Source: Ceratorhiza oryzae-sativae
Lineage: Eukaryota > Basidiomycota > Agaricomycetes > Cantharellales > Ceratobasidiaceae
Reading direction: 5' to 3'
Assembly: GCA_030998015.1 (NCBI GenBank)
Contig: JARWMV010000241.1
Location: 806,001 to 870,000 of the forward strand
DNA: 64,000 nucleotides
Positions within the stretch are counted from its first letter, which is position 1; every line of letters begins with the position of its first letter. The translations under genes and the position numbers were made by a program. Below, piece after piece: positions 23,097-33,572 of this stretch. The notes under the pieces are model-generated. The model was not told where the DNA came from and did not search any database. It was given only the letters and a program-made list of their open reading frames with translations.

Positions 23097-24314
23097 CGAT
23101 GCTGATTCATTTGGCCTGACACTCTTGAGAATTTTTTGTGGGATACGGTGGGGGTGGCTGGGGAATAGACGCTCAGTAGCCGACTCCATGCCAATCTGCC
23201 CAACGAGCGATTTGAGCCTTGTATTTTATGGAGCATGTTGACGGACAGCGTTGTATTTCAAACCACATCAGATAGGCCACTATGGGATTATGTGGGATTG
23301 AGTATCCTACATATCAAGCTTGTCCACAATGTTTTTCCAGTCGTACCCCCAAACGTCCATTACAAAGGAATAATATGAGCCAGTAATGAGCCACCACCTA
23401 TGTGGAGTCTGAGCAACCAGGTTTATCTCCAGAATTAGGCGCTCGTACTGGAGGGTGAACGGGTCTTGTTGTGATCTTGGCATTCTCCGACGCTCTTGTC
23501 CGAGCCCGGAGGAATCAAAGTCAATCGAATTTCATCTAAACGATCTCCAAACCCCGAACGGCGGTCAACGCCGATCACCCAACCTGGTACTTTTTCATCT
23601 CGAGTTGTCTCATTACCGGATCGGATGATATATCCGTGTGAATGTGACGTCTTAGGAGCGACCTCCCCACGTCTAATTTAGACGCCACCCCATACTTTCA
23701 ACGCAATACCCGGCGGATTGATTTAAGCATATCTCGCTTAAACTCGAATAAGCCCACGAACCACCAAGATGATTCACAGAGGTCCGTAATTGTGGGAAAT
23801 TAAGACGACAAAGGGGTAGTTGTCGTCCTAACAGTTCCGCGTGGACCGGAGAGCCCCTAATCATTTGACCCCTCATGCTGGGCCAACTGTGAATTCCGAA
23901 AATCTATTTCCGTACTCGTGGATTACCCGAGCTTATTTATTTATTGCTCTCTGTCCAACTATGCTCTATTTTACAATGTTGTTTAGCAGCTTGGTCCGTG
24001 GAGGTGGTCTCTCAGTGACTAGAATGGTCATCACAATTTCTCGACTATTCACAGGAGAGCGCCCACATATTTCATCTCGCTCCCGAATTTTGAACTTGAC
24101 GAATAGTCACTATATCCCTTGAGAAGAATTCCGGACAGAGTTTGCGTGGGCCTCCGAGGTAGCTCTCGATCATCGGTCCTCGTCTGCTCCGCCTCGGACC
24201 TGTACCTAATTCACTAGCGTTACGCCAAATGATTTGTTCATGTACAAACCATTTAAAACATACATTCAAGGGATTATGGGAGCGGTCCTTTGTAGTGCAG
24301 GCCAGGACGCAGCC
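23097..24314. other. 1.2-kb intergenic region, nothing recognised
   Basis: Short frames only; no splice pattern or motif supports a gene. It ends at the second inverted-repeat element. Confidence 0.4.
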
Positions 24315-24317
24315 GTT

Positions 24318-24488
24318 GGATGCCTTCCCGTAAGAGCCAAAACTAGGCTGAGCTAAACTGTCTCGTCTCGAAATGAAGAAGACATTATGATTTATCAGTC
24401 AACGATTTGCTCCCCATTGCGATTGCTCCACCCTTAGAGCAGTCTTCTTTAGCTTAACAATAGCGTTAGCGGCTATGGGAAGGGATCC
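24318..24488. mobile_element. MITE-like element, copy 2 (diverged)
   Basis: A 171-bp segment starting GGATGCCTTCCCGTAAGAGC and ending GGGAAGGGATCC, so the termini pair as inverted repeats. Flanks are GTT and ATT, an imperfect 3-bp target duplication. The interior shares the subterminal TAGCGTTAGC motif with copies 1 and 3 but is otherwise diverged. No coding capacity. Confidence 0.7.
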
Positions 24489-24731
24489 ATTGTCTAGAAC
24501 TTCAGGACCCGCTAAAGGATCTACAGAATAACCAGGCCACTTTTTGTTTAAAATTTTCCATGGTGATTCTAGACTAACCTTGAGTTCACATACGTAAAAA
24601 TGTCATTAGGTGGGATTTAAGAAAAGCTTGGATCATGTTTGTGCTACAGAAAAGAGGACAGACAATCACAGACAAACAATGTATAGGACCAATCAGAGCT
24701 TCAAAGGGTCGAGCAGCTTTCAAATGAACTC

Positions 24732-25613
24732 TCAATCGTCATCCGAGTCTCCGCACTCTTCCTCGCTTCCATCGCTGCAATAGTACGCAGTTTCATCATC
24801 ATCATCGTTTTCACCAACAGCACCAGGCAAAGTGATCCCTCCACACCAGTCCAGTATCACCTTTCGCTCTGCTTGGTGTCGCTTCTCCATCTCTTCCAGG
24901 GGGTTTTGGTGAGGTTTCTCGTCTGGTTTGTTATTTGAAGTAGAGAGCTCCTCTGGCCGCACTGCAAGCCAATCGGTGTCGAGCATGGACAGGCGATGAA
25001 TATCTTGCCAGACGCCACCCTTGGCAATCGCACCTCGCGTAATACCCTCGAAATGGAATCCGTATCGCTGAAATATGTAACAAAGCCTCGCCGTCTCAAT
25101 CAGAGCTCGTTTTTGTTTTTCTGGTGGATGCGACGGGTCTACCGGACAGAGTATACGCGCGACCAACCGGTGCACGTGGAGTCGTTCAAACGCGTAGACC
25201 AAGAGCCCTTGCATTATCTCGCGGCCGTATCCCTTGCTCCGCGCACCAGGGAAGAGCACCATGCCAATCTGGCCGACCTCTCGATCGGTAAGATGTGGGT
25301 AGTTGAAAAAACAAAATCCTAGTATGTACCTCATGGCGGTGCCTGCGCCCCGGGAGATAAGCGCGCTACGCGATGACAAGTCTCCCGAGGCAGGGAAATT
25401 GCCGAGTATAGCAAAGCAGGTAGAACGGGCCTCGTTCAAGATGTCATCTAGACCCAATGTGAGATGGTTGAGCGAGTTCAAATCTTGAAGTCGGTTCCAG
25501 AATTCGTTGGTGAATCTAGTTCGGCTGACCCAGCCTCCATGGTCTTCGAGCAATGCGAGGTAAATATGCGTGCCCGGAAGCTGAACATCCTCAGATGCGC
25601 CTCCACTTGACAT
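24732..25613 (-). CDS. GNAT-family N-acetyltransferase, paralogue A
   Basis: Predicted acetyl-CoA-dependent acetyltransferase of the RimJ/RimL-like GNAT type. Acetyl-CoA-binding core: GARSKGYGREIMQGLLVYAF (motif A, Q/R-x-x-G-x-G/A related), followed by ERLHVHRLVARIL and YIFQRYGFHFEGITRGA. The segment GGVWQDIHRLSMLDTDW is the typical GNAT C-terminal strand region. The tail is strongly acidic (EEECGDSDDD). I chose the ATG at 25613 (MSSGGASEDVQLPGTHIYLA) because the frame upstream opens only with a TTG. Essentially one exon of 293 codons. The next gene upstream (26138-27769) is a paralogue on the same strand. Substrate unknown. Confidence 0.75.
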   Translation of the reverse strand: MSSGGASEDVQLPGTHIYLALLEDHGGWVSRTRFTNEFWNRLQDLNSLNHLTLGLDDILNEARSTCFAILGNFPASGDLSSRSALISRGAGTAMRYILGFCFFNYPHLTDREVGQIGMVLFPGARSKGYGREIMQGLLVYAFERLHVHRLVARILCPVDPSHPPEKQKRALIETARLCYIFQRYGFHFEGITRGAIAKGGVWQDIHRLSMLDTDWLAVRPEELSTSNNKPDEKPHQNPLEEMEKRHQAERKVILDWCGGITLPGAVGENDDDDETAYYCSDGSEEECGDSDDD

Positions 25614-26137
25614 ATTGGGTGTTAGTCGAACAAGGGCAGAACTGGCCAACGCGGGAACGCGTGTTAGTGGCTGAGGATAAGCCAAATAAGTTAGGTCTGT
25701 TCAAGATAGACTAAGGACTCCAGCACGGTACCCGGCTTGCTTATAGTGGTTGAGAACTCTAAATATTTTTCAAGGCCACCTTTTACGCGTTTCGTGTCCT
25801 GACGTATAGGGGCAATTTGATATTTTGGCTGCCCGAGACCCCAATCTCGGGGATCTTCGGAAGCCCGTGGGTATGATCATCTTCCTTAGACGCTCGTGAC
25901 CGCCAGTGTCACACCCAAACCAATGGCCATGTAAGCACCACATCACAGCGAATAAATAAGAAACAAAAGAAACAAAAGAAACAAAGTGTTATCACAGTTC
26001 AATTCAGATCCGACCTCCGACGGAGTGTTTTGTTAGACATTGTGGAATGAATCATGTCAGGCTGAATGAGCGCCACTCGAGGGCAGACTGACCAATGTCG
26101 GGTGTTTAGCTTGGTGGATCCAGACACAGAGATGGCC

Positions 26138-27769
26138 TCACTGGCGGCGTAGAAGGCCAGTTGTTGACTCGCGATCGTCCATCTCAGCATCGGAGCTGTC
26201 GTCCCAGAGGCTATGACGCTCGTCCTCCGAGTCAATGCTAAAGATTGAAGCAGGCACATGCGCTTGGGTATTGGCGAGACGAGGGGAGAGCTCTTGCCAA
26301 GAGAGCTCGGATTGAGAACGAGTGCTGGCAGCGCTCGGTTCGGACGACAGGGCTTCGTCGACTGACCGCCACTCAAAGTCTGAGGGGAGGGATATGATAG
26401 ACGCCGGCGGGGAAACACCTATGGACGATAGAGGAGCCGGGCTTGGTGCCGGGAATGCGGGCCCTTGTTCATCGTGCGAGTCGGTTTCGGCGTAGTCCGA
26501 ACCGCTGTCGGCAGCTGGGGATCCGTGACTATCAACATCGACGACGGCTGGTCCGTTTGGCGCTCGTAGCGCATCCGGGATGAGGCTTTCGTCTGTGTCG
26601 GATGCGAGGACTTCGCCGGCGCCCCCCTTGATAGTCTCCATGCTCGCGCTCCTTTTGAGTCGACCCCACTTCGGGTCTTCCATCCATTCAACCACTAGCG
26701 CTCTCTCCTTTTCGTGTCGTTCCATGAGAGTGTCCCATGGCGACTGGATGCTCTCCCGTCCGGCTGTTCGACGCTCGAGCGCGACCCAGTCGGTATCGAG
26801 CATGGCCAACACATGGACATCTCGCCACGTGCCATCAACGGCGGAGAACCCAGCGCGTCTCTGAGTTCCCTCGGGAGTGAACCCGATTTTCTCGAATATC
26901 CAGCACACTGTGCCAGCTTCCTTCTCCATCGCCCGGGATATGGCGGCGGATTGGCCCACACCAGCTCCGAACACGTTGGCGGCAACGCGGTGCATTCGAA
27001 GGGTCTCGAACGCATAACGAATCATTTTGGTCAGGGCAGCTCGGCCATAGCCTCGGCCACGCGCGTCGGGTCGCAGCGCGATGCCTAGATCGACTGTGTT
27101 TTCGGTAGCGGAAGACAAGGCGAGATACACGCATCCAATCAAGTTCTGGGTGTCTCGGTATTCAGAGCTGGAAGAGTCGGATGGCGGTTGGTCTCCGGGC
27201 GCTTCTTCATCTTTATATTCGTCAGATGCAATGCGTGAGGTTGACGAGGACGGTCTTGGGTATGGATGCCAGCGCTTACCGGAGCCATGCTTCGGCGGGC
27301 TCGAATCCTTGGATTCAGGCTCGGTGGAAGCGGAGTGCACTGTGCCTGGGGGCTGTTTGAGAACGTCTGGGTTTGTGTGGTAGATGAGGAAGAAGGTGAG
27401 ACAATCATTGGCAAAGCCAACGATATCTGGAACGGGCGGTAATGTGGCTAGCGACCCCGATTCGGCGAGCTGTATCCAAATAGAGATCAAGTGGTCGGTG
27501 AATACCTCTCCCCACTGGTTCGAAATATGGTCGAATATCAGCGGGAGAGCGGCGATTTCCGCCTCTGTTGATGGTGGCTGGTGGAACATGGGCAGGTCCG
27601 ATAGGGTGGGGGGGGGGGAGGGGCGAGGTGAGAGCGGTGCTATAAAGGCGCCAGAAGACCGGATAGGCGGATGTAGACGGTGAAATGGGGAACGCACATT
27701 GGCTGCGTCTCGGGCGTGGCACCATCGCCTCAAGGTGACTCGGGCCCATTTACGGGCGACAGATCCCAT
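26138..27769 (-). CDS. GNAT-family N-acetyltransferase, paralogue B with long acidic C-terminal extension
   Basis: Same architecture as paralogue A. It has LIGCVYLALSSATENTVDLG, then the acetyl-CoA motif RPDARGRGYGRAALTKMIRY, AFETLRMHRVAANVFG, WIFEKIGFTPEGTQRRAGF and DGTWRDVHVLAMLDTDW. A serine- and acid-rich extension of about 180 residues follows, longer than the tail of paralogue A. Start chosen at the ATG at 27769 (MGSVARKWARVTLRRW); a further in-frame extension to 27856 would need a GTG. A candidate 120-nt intron (27578-27697, minus) with a C-rich tract keeps the frame open, so the proline-rich segment after residue 24 may be spliced out. Divergent from SEH1. Confidence 0.72.
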   Translation of the reverse strand: MGSVARKWARVTLRRWCHARDAANVRSPFHRLHPPIRSSGAFIAPLSPRPSPPPTLSDLPMFHQPPSTEAEIAALPLIFDHISNQWGEVFTDHLISIWIQLAESGSLATLPPVPDIVGFANDCLTFFLIYHTNPDVLKQPPGTVHSASTEPESKDSSPPKHGSGKRWHPYPRPSSSTSRIASDEYKDEEAPGDQPPSDSSSSEYRDTQNLIGCVYLALSSATENTVDLGIALRPDARGRGYGRAALTKMIRYAFETLRMHRVAANVFGAGVGQSAAISRAMEKEAGTVCWIFEKIGFTPEGTQRRAGFSAVDGTWRDVHVLAMLDTDWVALERRTAGRESIQSPWDTLMERHEKERALVVEWMEDPKWGRLKRSASMETIKGGAGEVLASDTDESLIPDALRAPNGPAVVDVDSHGSPAADSGSDYAETDSHDEQGPAFPAPSPAPLSSIGVSPPASIISLPSDFEWRSVDEALSSEPSAASTRSQSELSWQELSPRLANTQAHVPASIFSIDSEDERHSLWDDSSDAEMDDRESTTGLLRRQ

Positions 27770-27937
27770 CTCTAGAAAAAACGTATAATCCACACCCCGA
27801 TATGACGGCGTGAGCTGCGGCGTGACGACATGACTTGGACAAACCACGCTAGCCACCCAATGGCCGTCCAGCTCGGGCCCGACCGTCTAGCCGCCGAGGT
27901 CACATGACACCCGGCTCGCCCACTCGCGGTCACAACA

Positions 27938-29493
27938 ATGCTCCAGTCCTCGGTCATTCCGTCTACCCACGCAGACCTTATCACCGATACAGCGTACGAC
28001 TATCATGGCCTCAAGCTTGCGACGGCGGGGGTAGACCAAAAGTGAGCCTGCCATATTTTCAAGACCCCGATTCATGGGTACTGAGACGCGACAGGATTAA
28101 GATCTGGAAGCTCAACGAGCTCACTGGTGTCTGGTCAATGATAGACGAATGGAAAGCCCACGATGCACCAGTCTCCAAAGTCGCGTGGGCACACCCTGAA
28201 TTCGGCACACTCATCGCGTCATGTTCTTACGACCGGACGGTCAAGATCTGGGAAGACACGAGGGGCGTCCCAGACGGGGGCTCGTCTAAATTCCAACTTC
28301 GGGCTACATTGACAGAGGCGAGAGGGACTGTTCGCGCCGTTGATTTTGCTCCTGCCGCGTTTGGCTTGAAGCTGGTGGGTCGGGTCTGCCTTTGATCCTC
28401 CGACGCGCTTCTTACCCTCTGCTTTACCCAGGTTACCATCGCGTCTGATAATTTCGTACGCATCTACGAGTGTCATGAAACCTACCATCTCACTGCTTGG
28501 TCGATGGCCGAAGAATTTGATGCTGCTGCGATTTCGCTTCCTCTCTCCGCCGGCGAATCGCCCAATAGCGGTGCTACACCCACCCAAACGCACGCCTCTC
28601 TATCCGATACACCTCCTTCGGCCCCTAGTGGCATATCCCTACAACGCACAGGAGCAACTCTTACCACAGCCAGTGCCCCTGCAGGTGCCAATGCGCCAAC
28701 CAAACCGGTTGGGGTCAAGGAAGCTGACGGCGCTTGGTGCGTGTCGTGGTTAAAGGACAAGTTTACCGTTCCGGGGGAGATCATTGCTGTGTCGTGCGGA
28801 ACCCAAGCAGTGGTAAAAGTGCGTCTTCTTCGCCTTTTCGATTGTGCCTATACTGACTCGACAAAGATCATCGCGCTTCAACCGAGTAAACCGCCCCACG
28901 TTCTCCTCGTAATTCCCCAACACCCCCCCAACGCCCAACCCTCACTCTTGGGTACAGCAACGCCCACATCCACCTCGCCCTCGCTTCTTCCAACAGTGCC
29001 TCAAACCGCTCCATCTCATCCTGTACACGCCATTACATGCCTTGCATGGGCCCCACCGTGTGGACGATCATACCACTTGCTAGCAACCGGGTCCAGGGAT
29101 CACAAGGTTCGGATATTCAAGTTGTGGCAGGGCGACCGAGACGGGTTTGGTGAAGAAGAGGATAGGCGGAGCGATTTGGCTTGGAATTTCAACCGAATAG
29201 GAGAGTTTGATGATCACAAGTGAGTTTGGGCCCTGAAAAGTCAGTTGGAAAGCACGTCTGACGGCAGCTAAGGGCGTGTATTGGGCGGGTAGAGTGGAAT
29301 ATCACTGGGTACGGATATCACTATCCATCATATAACCTCTTTCTTATTTATCTTGACTGTTAGGACAATTCTTTCCTCTGCTGGAGACGATGGCAAAATT
29401 CGACTATGGAAGGCAACATTTAACAATGTGTGGAGGTCAATGGGGACCTTGGGAGCGGTGGAATCAGAGGCAGGCGACGCAATGGAACAATGA
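27938..29493 (+). CDS. SEH1: Nucleoporin SEH1 (WD40, Nup84/Nup107 and SEA/GATOR2 complexes)
   Basis: WD40 beta-propeller subunit shared by the nuclear-pore Y complex and the vacuolar SEA/GATOR2 complex. MLQSSVIPSTHADLITDTAY, DYHGLKLATAGVDQK|IKIWKL, EWKAHDAPVSKVAWAHPEFG, TLIASCSYDRTVKIWED and RGTVRAVDFAPAAFGLKL (the SEH1-specific 'FAP...GLKLA' blade) are clear. VRIYECHETYHLTAW and ATGSRDHKVRIFKLW follow. The last blade, ILSSAGDDGKIRLWKATFNN, ends at the stop at 29493. A long Ser/Thr/Pro-rich insertion (about 28510-28720) sits between blades, as in fungal SEH1. About five introns. Confidence 0.88.
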
Positions 29494-29710
29494 TATCATT
29501 TTATATATTGCAGTGTAGCGATACATACCTAGGGTTGCTTACCCCGAGCAGTACGTTCGCCAATAGGGCTAAAACCTACGAACCGACCTCATTCCGAACA
29601 ATGCACGTGCTTTATCAGTTGTTTCGCTGGTTTTGTGGGAAGATACCTTGAGCCTCCGGAACGCAGAACCACGCTTACCATGGGGTTGTAATGGGGGCTT
29701 ATGCACCAAG

Positions 29711-30336
29711 TTATTCAGTTTTCCTAGTCGATGGTGCTTCTGCCGCGCTGAGTATCCATCCTAGGACCTGGGATGCTCCTTCCTCAATAATGTTATGACG
29801 ATAATCCAACTCGTCTGGATTCGGCGCAAACAATGATAAAAAAGCACCGTGCGCTCTCGAACGAACCATTCGAGTTCCCCCAAACCTCGAATCCGATATC
29901 CTCACGAAACCAACTATACCACTTGGTCTCAAGATTGTGCCTCCAATCTTCACTGCCCACGCGATTAGGTGAGATCCTGGCCGATTCATAGACGTACCCG
30001 ACCCAGACCGCTCCCAATCCGCGAAGACAAATCGGACGGCAAGACCAAGCAATTGGATTCTATAAAACTTCCCAGGAACGTATCCCGTTTTATGAGAAAG
30101 GATAATCGTTACCAGAGTCCAACTCGAGTTGGTCAGGCACTCGGAGACGGCTCGCTAACGTGTAGTTTAGGAGATAGATTACCGTAGATAGCAGAATGAA
30201 TCGTAGCAAGCCAGTGTACGTCGAACTCTTTCAAGAACTGAAACGTCCCATTTCGAATTGCTTTCTTTTTGGCTGTACAAAAGATGGTGTTGATTGTCGC
30301 CTTGTTGGTTGATTGACGAGTAGTGGCTGATACCAA
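29711..30336 (-). pseudogene. Unidentified minus-strand gene remnant
   Basis: Protein-like pieces in different frames run across 29711-30336: LATIHSAIYGNLSPKLHVSE, YRIQLLGLAVRFVFADWERS, YSWFREDIGFEVWGNSNGSF and HNIIEEGASQVLGWILSAAE. They read in order on one strand but have no clear start or consistent splice sites. I do not recognise the family. It could be a decayed gene or a real gene whose introns I cannot place. Confidence 0.2.
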
Positions 30337-30908
30337 GTAGGTTGTATGCGCGCTAGTTTGGCTGGGACATGGTCAAACGATAGTTTATCATCTATTGAAT
30401 GACTGACTAAAACCAGGGAAATATAGCGCAAAAGGAGCGACCATCGTGCTCAGAGATCACTTCATGAGCTGAGATCCACAAGGGAGATTCATCAAATTGC
30501 GATTCTGGCGGATTGTCGTATTTCCGAGAATCATGAGAGCTGAAATTTCCACGTTGGTGTAAATGTCATGCATGTAAGTTTGTGCGGATGGTACTCTTGT
30601 AAACGAACTAGTGTTTGGGTCAAAGTACTAGTCCATCTCGCCGTGGATTCTTAACATATGTAGACACGACTGGGTGGTATTGTAGCAGCTAGAAGCGGTA
30701 TTAGCAAGCCCTACTTGCTCGTCTGTACAATTCAATCGGAGCGTATTTGTGCGGAATGAATGACCCGTCAAACCAAGAAAGCTCTCGAATCGAACAAAAA
30801 TAGTGTTAGGTGTGAAGCTATATGTTACACAGCAGAAAACACGCCACTATATATGCTATAGTGACGGTGTTCAGAATACTCATCAAACGAGCCACCCACT
30901 AATCTCGC
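30337..30908. other. Intergenic, nothing recognised
   Basis: AT-rich sequence downstream of the first SDR gene; no supportable gene or repeat. Confidence 0.4.
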
Positions 30909-32087
30909 TCATAGCACGAGCGAAACCTGGGCATCATCGCACCACTTTTGCCAAAGTTCATTCTGTCTCTTCGTCTCCATACTCCACGGCCACACCCACC
31001 TCCAGGTAAGCCGGTCCCAGTACATACCTCGCAGCTCTGGGCTCGCAGGTTTGGAAGCGGTTGCGAGCCACACAGGTACAACGGCCCCCTGCTCACTGGT
31101 GACACCCATTGTGAGACCGAAAGAGGCGAACAAATGGCTCCTACGGCCGCTCATGGAGCCAAACCCGCCAGGCTGGGTCCATATCGATGACTTGACCGTT
31201 CCTTCATAACGAAACCTTCAGCGCAAATTCTTGAATGAGGAAGCTAATATGACAGCTAACCTGGATGGCACGAATGAACAGTGATATCTTTCCATCGCTC
31301 GGTCTGTGATAGGTAGCGCTGAAGCACCATTGTCCATGTCACTTGTGCCGCCTTCGATCGGTAATATAGCTGCATCGCGTCTCCGACCGACAGACTCGCA
31401 CCAACTTTCCCATCATACTTGGCCAATATGTCACTCGCATCAGTGTTTGAGGCAGTAAGGGGGTCACTGCCGTAGAACCCAACTGAGGATACCGATACGA
31501 TGCGAGCGTCTGGTGACATGTGGCCACGGTTGAGTAGCGTGATGGTCAATAGAACGTGGGACAGATGGTTGGACTGATACGTTTGCTCATAGCCATCCGG
31601 AGTCACAGCCACCGTACTTGTAAGTCCACCTGTAGAACGCATGAGTGAGGATTACACAACACGTACAGTTCGCCCATTTACCTGCGTTGTTGATGAGTAT
31701 ATCCACCTGCTTCGAGTCGCGCTGTTCCCATCGCTCCAAAAACTCCTTGACACTGTCGAAGCTGCCGCAGTCTAGAATCTCCAGCTCAATGGCATCACTT
31801 CCTGTATCAGCAACGAGGCTCTTGCGTGCTTCTTCTCCCTTCGTCTCGCTTCTGCATGCCAGTACCACCCGAGCCCCCATTCCTGCGAGAGCTCGAGCAC
31901 ACTCGTAGCCGATGCCAGAGTTAGCCCCGGTGACTATGGCAGTTTTTCCATGCAGGTCGACTCGGGAAAGACGCATGTGAGAGCCGAAAGCCCATAGCCA
32001 TATGTTGTCAAGGTTTGTTCGAACTAGGCTGGCTGACGCCAGGACAGATCCAACAAGGTTAGAATGAGATTTCTCGGAGTATGGCAT
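30909..32087 (-). CDS. Classical SDR (retinol dehydrogenase/WWOX-like), tandem copy 1
   Basis: NAD(P)-dependent short-chain dehydrogenase, WWOX/retinol-dehydrogenase-like subgroup. ATG at 32087 (MPYSEKSHSNLVGSVLASAS). Motifs: KTAIVTGANSGIGYECARAL (TGxxxGIG cofactor site), VLACRSETKGEEA, DILINNAG (across a 51-nt intron into GLTSTVAVTPDGYEQTYQSN), HLSHVLLT, RIVSVSSVGFY (catalytic serine region), LYYRSKAAQ (catalytic YxxxK), HSCHPG. After a second intron the C-terminal exon, ending DRLTWRWVWPW...CDDAQVSLVL, stops at 30909. It is paired with a near copy at 33573-34749. A MITE-like element sits 182 bp upstream of its start. Substrate unknown. Confidence 0.85.
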
Positions 32088-32268
32088 AGAGGGTGAAAAC
32101 GGGATAGTAGTGTAACGGTTAGTGTAAATGAGTGATCTCTGACTAGTGCAGCGGAGGGATCTTATATAGCCGTGGGACAAGAGAACAATGGTTTTGCTTG
32201 CCATACGACGCCACGCTTCGTTCGGCAAGAGGTTCAATCTTTTGGCAATAAATATGCGGGGGCATAGT

Positions 32269-32423
32269 GGATGCCTTCCCGTAAGATCTAAATCTAACGC
32301 TAAACAATTCACACTGTGGAGCGATTACAAAATGAAGTAATGTGACATTGATAAAGTAGGACGTCACCCAGACTTTGGGGTTGATTAGCTTAGCTTAGCG
32401 TTAGCTCTTACGGAAAGGCATCC
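32269..32423. mobile_element. MITE-like element, copy 3
   Basis: A 155-bp segment with termini GGATGCCTTCCCGTAAGA and, reverse-complemented, GGATGCCTTTCCGTAAGA. It is flanked on both sides by AGT (32266-32268, 32424-32426). The interior matches the reverse complement of copy 1 over nearly its whole length, for example GTGGAGCGATTACAA and GACGTCACCCAGACTTT. It lies in the promoter region of SDR copy 1 and is absent upstream of copy 2. Confidence 0.82.
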
Positions 32424-32426
32424 AGT

Positions 32427-33046
32427 GTAATCGCGAGCGAACCACACATCAGCCCCATCGAAGACCCCGGGGGACCGGCGATATTTCCTCATAGAGAATG
32501 AAGCACATTAATCTCCGTGTGACAGAGCTGAAGCATCCTGTTTTAGGAGTGATGTAAAATAAGGGCCGGCTATACAAAAATGCACCAAAACGTGGCCCAC
32601 TAAATTACTATCGGTACCAATGATGCTGATGAAATCTATTATTTTATACCGCTACAGTCTCACAAAACACCAAGGCGCGGTCCCGCCTGGTCGCAAAGGG
32701 AAAAACCGGGCAACAAGCTATACCAGGGTTACAGGGGGTGGTTATGAAGTGAAGAGTGAAGTGAGTCCGAGTGAGACACCTAAGGCGGGTCATATGGTAA
32801 CATCATGGCAAGGCACAAGGAGCACAGCATTCGAGAACAAGGAAAGGAGAGAAGAGAGCCAAGTAAAGTATGCGAATAGCATCAAGTCAACCAAAAGGGT
32901 TGTCTTTTTTGGTGAAGGTGTTCGTGCGTTCGGGGGAAAATGATGAGTTTCTCGATGCCTTTTAACATGCCAAGGAAATCAGGCAGGGTGCGTGTGTCTG
33001 CGATTTGTACTAAAGGGGTGATGGAAGTCAGTGTAGTCAGGGCATT
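32427..33046. other. Spacer between SDR copies, nothing recognised
   Basis: Contains only short frames without motifs. The single longer plus-strand frame (32620-32943) is low-complexity, charged and without family signature. Confidence 0.35.
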
Positions 33047-33356
33047 CTAGTAGTATATGCTATCTAGTTCGAAGGGGCTAGCCGCAGGGGCAAGATTTGA
33101 TCCCATTTGGGACAAGCCATCCATTGTATCCCTGATGAAGGCGTGGCCTATGTGTGCTTGAGTTAGACGTGAAAAAATGGGTCTCGAAGCGTTGAGGAGG
33201 AGTTTGCTGGGGTCGGTCGTGGGTGGGATTTGGGCTGCTATCAGTAACAAGGCTCCAGCAGAAAGAGTAGATCGCGGCAAGTTCTATACCACTTGTCCAA
33301 ATTTCGACAGAGAAAAAGCAGGTTAGGTTGCTTGGATGGTCTTGAAATGAGCGCAT
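33047..33356 (-). pseudogene. Probable C-terminal remnant of a fungal transcription factor
   Basis: Minus-strand pieces AAIYSFCWSLVT and ALLLIAAQIPPTTDPSKLLL, then LNASRPIFSRLTQAHIGHAF and IRDTMDGLSQMGSNLAP, resemble the C-terminal tail of Zn2Cys6 fungal factors. The pieces lie in two frames and there is no start, zinc cluster or middle homology region nearby, so this is probably a decayed or transposed fragment caught between the duplicated SDR genes. Confidence 0.3.
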
Positions 33357-33572
33357 GCACCTGCTTCAAAAAAGATAGCATGTCCTGGGTTAAAGGAGTG
33401 TACTTAAAGCTTCTTTCTGCTCAATAGTAAATTCAAATGAAACAGAGAAAATTTTTTGAATAGTAAATCTCATGCCAGACACCGTACCATAGATGAGACA
33501 ACAGAAGATCCGAGACCATATCCCACAATGACGCTATTCAAATAGCTCGTTAGAACAATCAACCAGTCTTTG

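Noticed and set aside
25966..25986. AAACAAAAG tandem units
   Set aside because: Only about two to three units of a simple A-rich repeat; not informative.
32620..32943. 107-codon plus-strand frame between the SDR copies
   Set aside because: Charged low-complexity composition, no motifs and no splice context.
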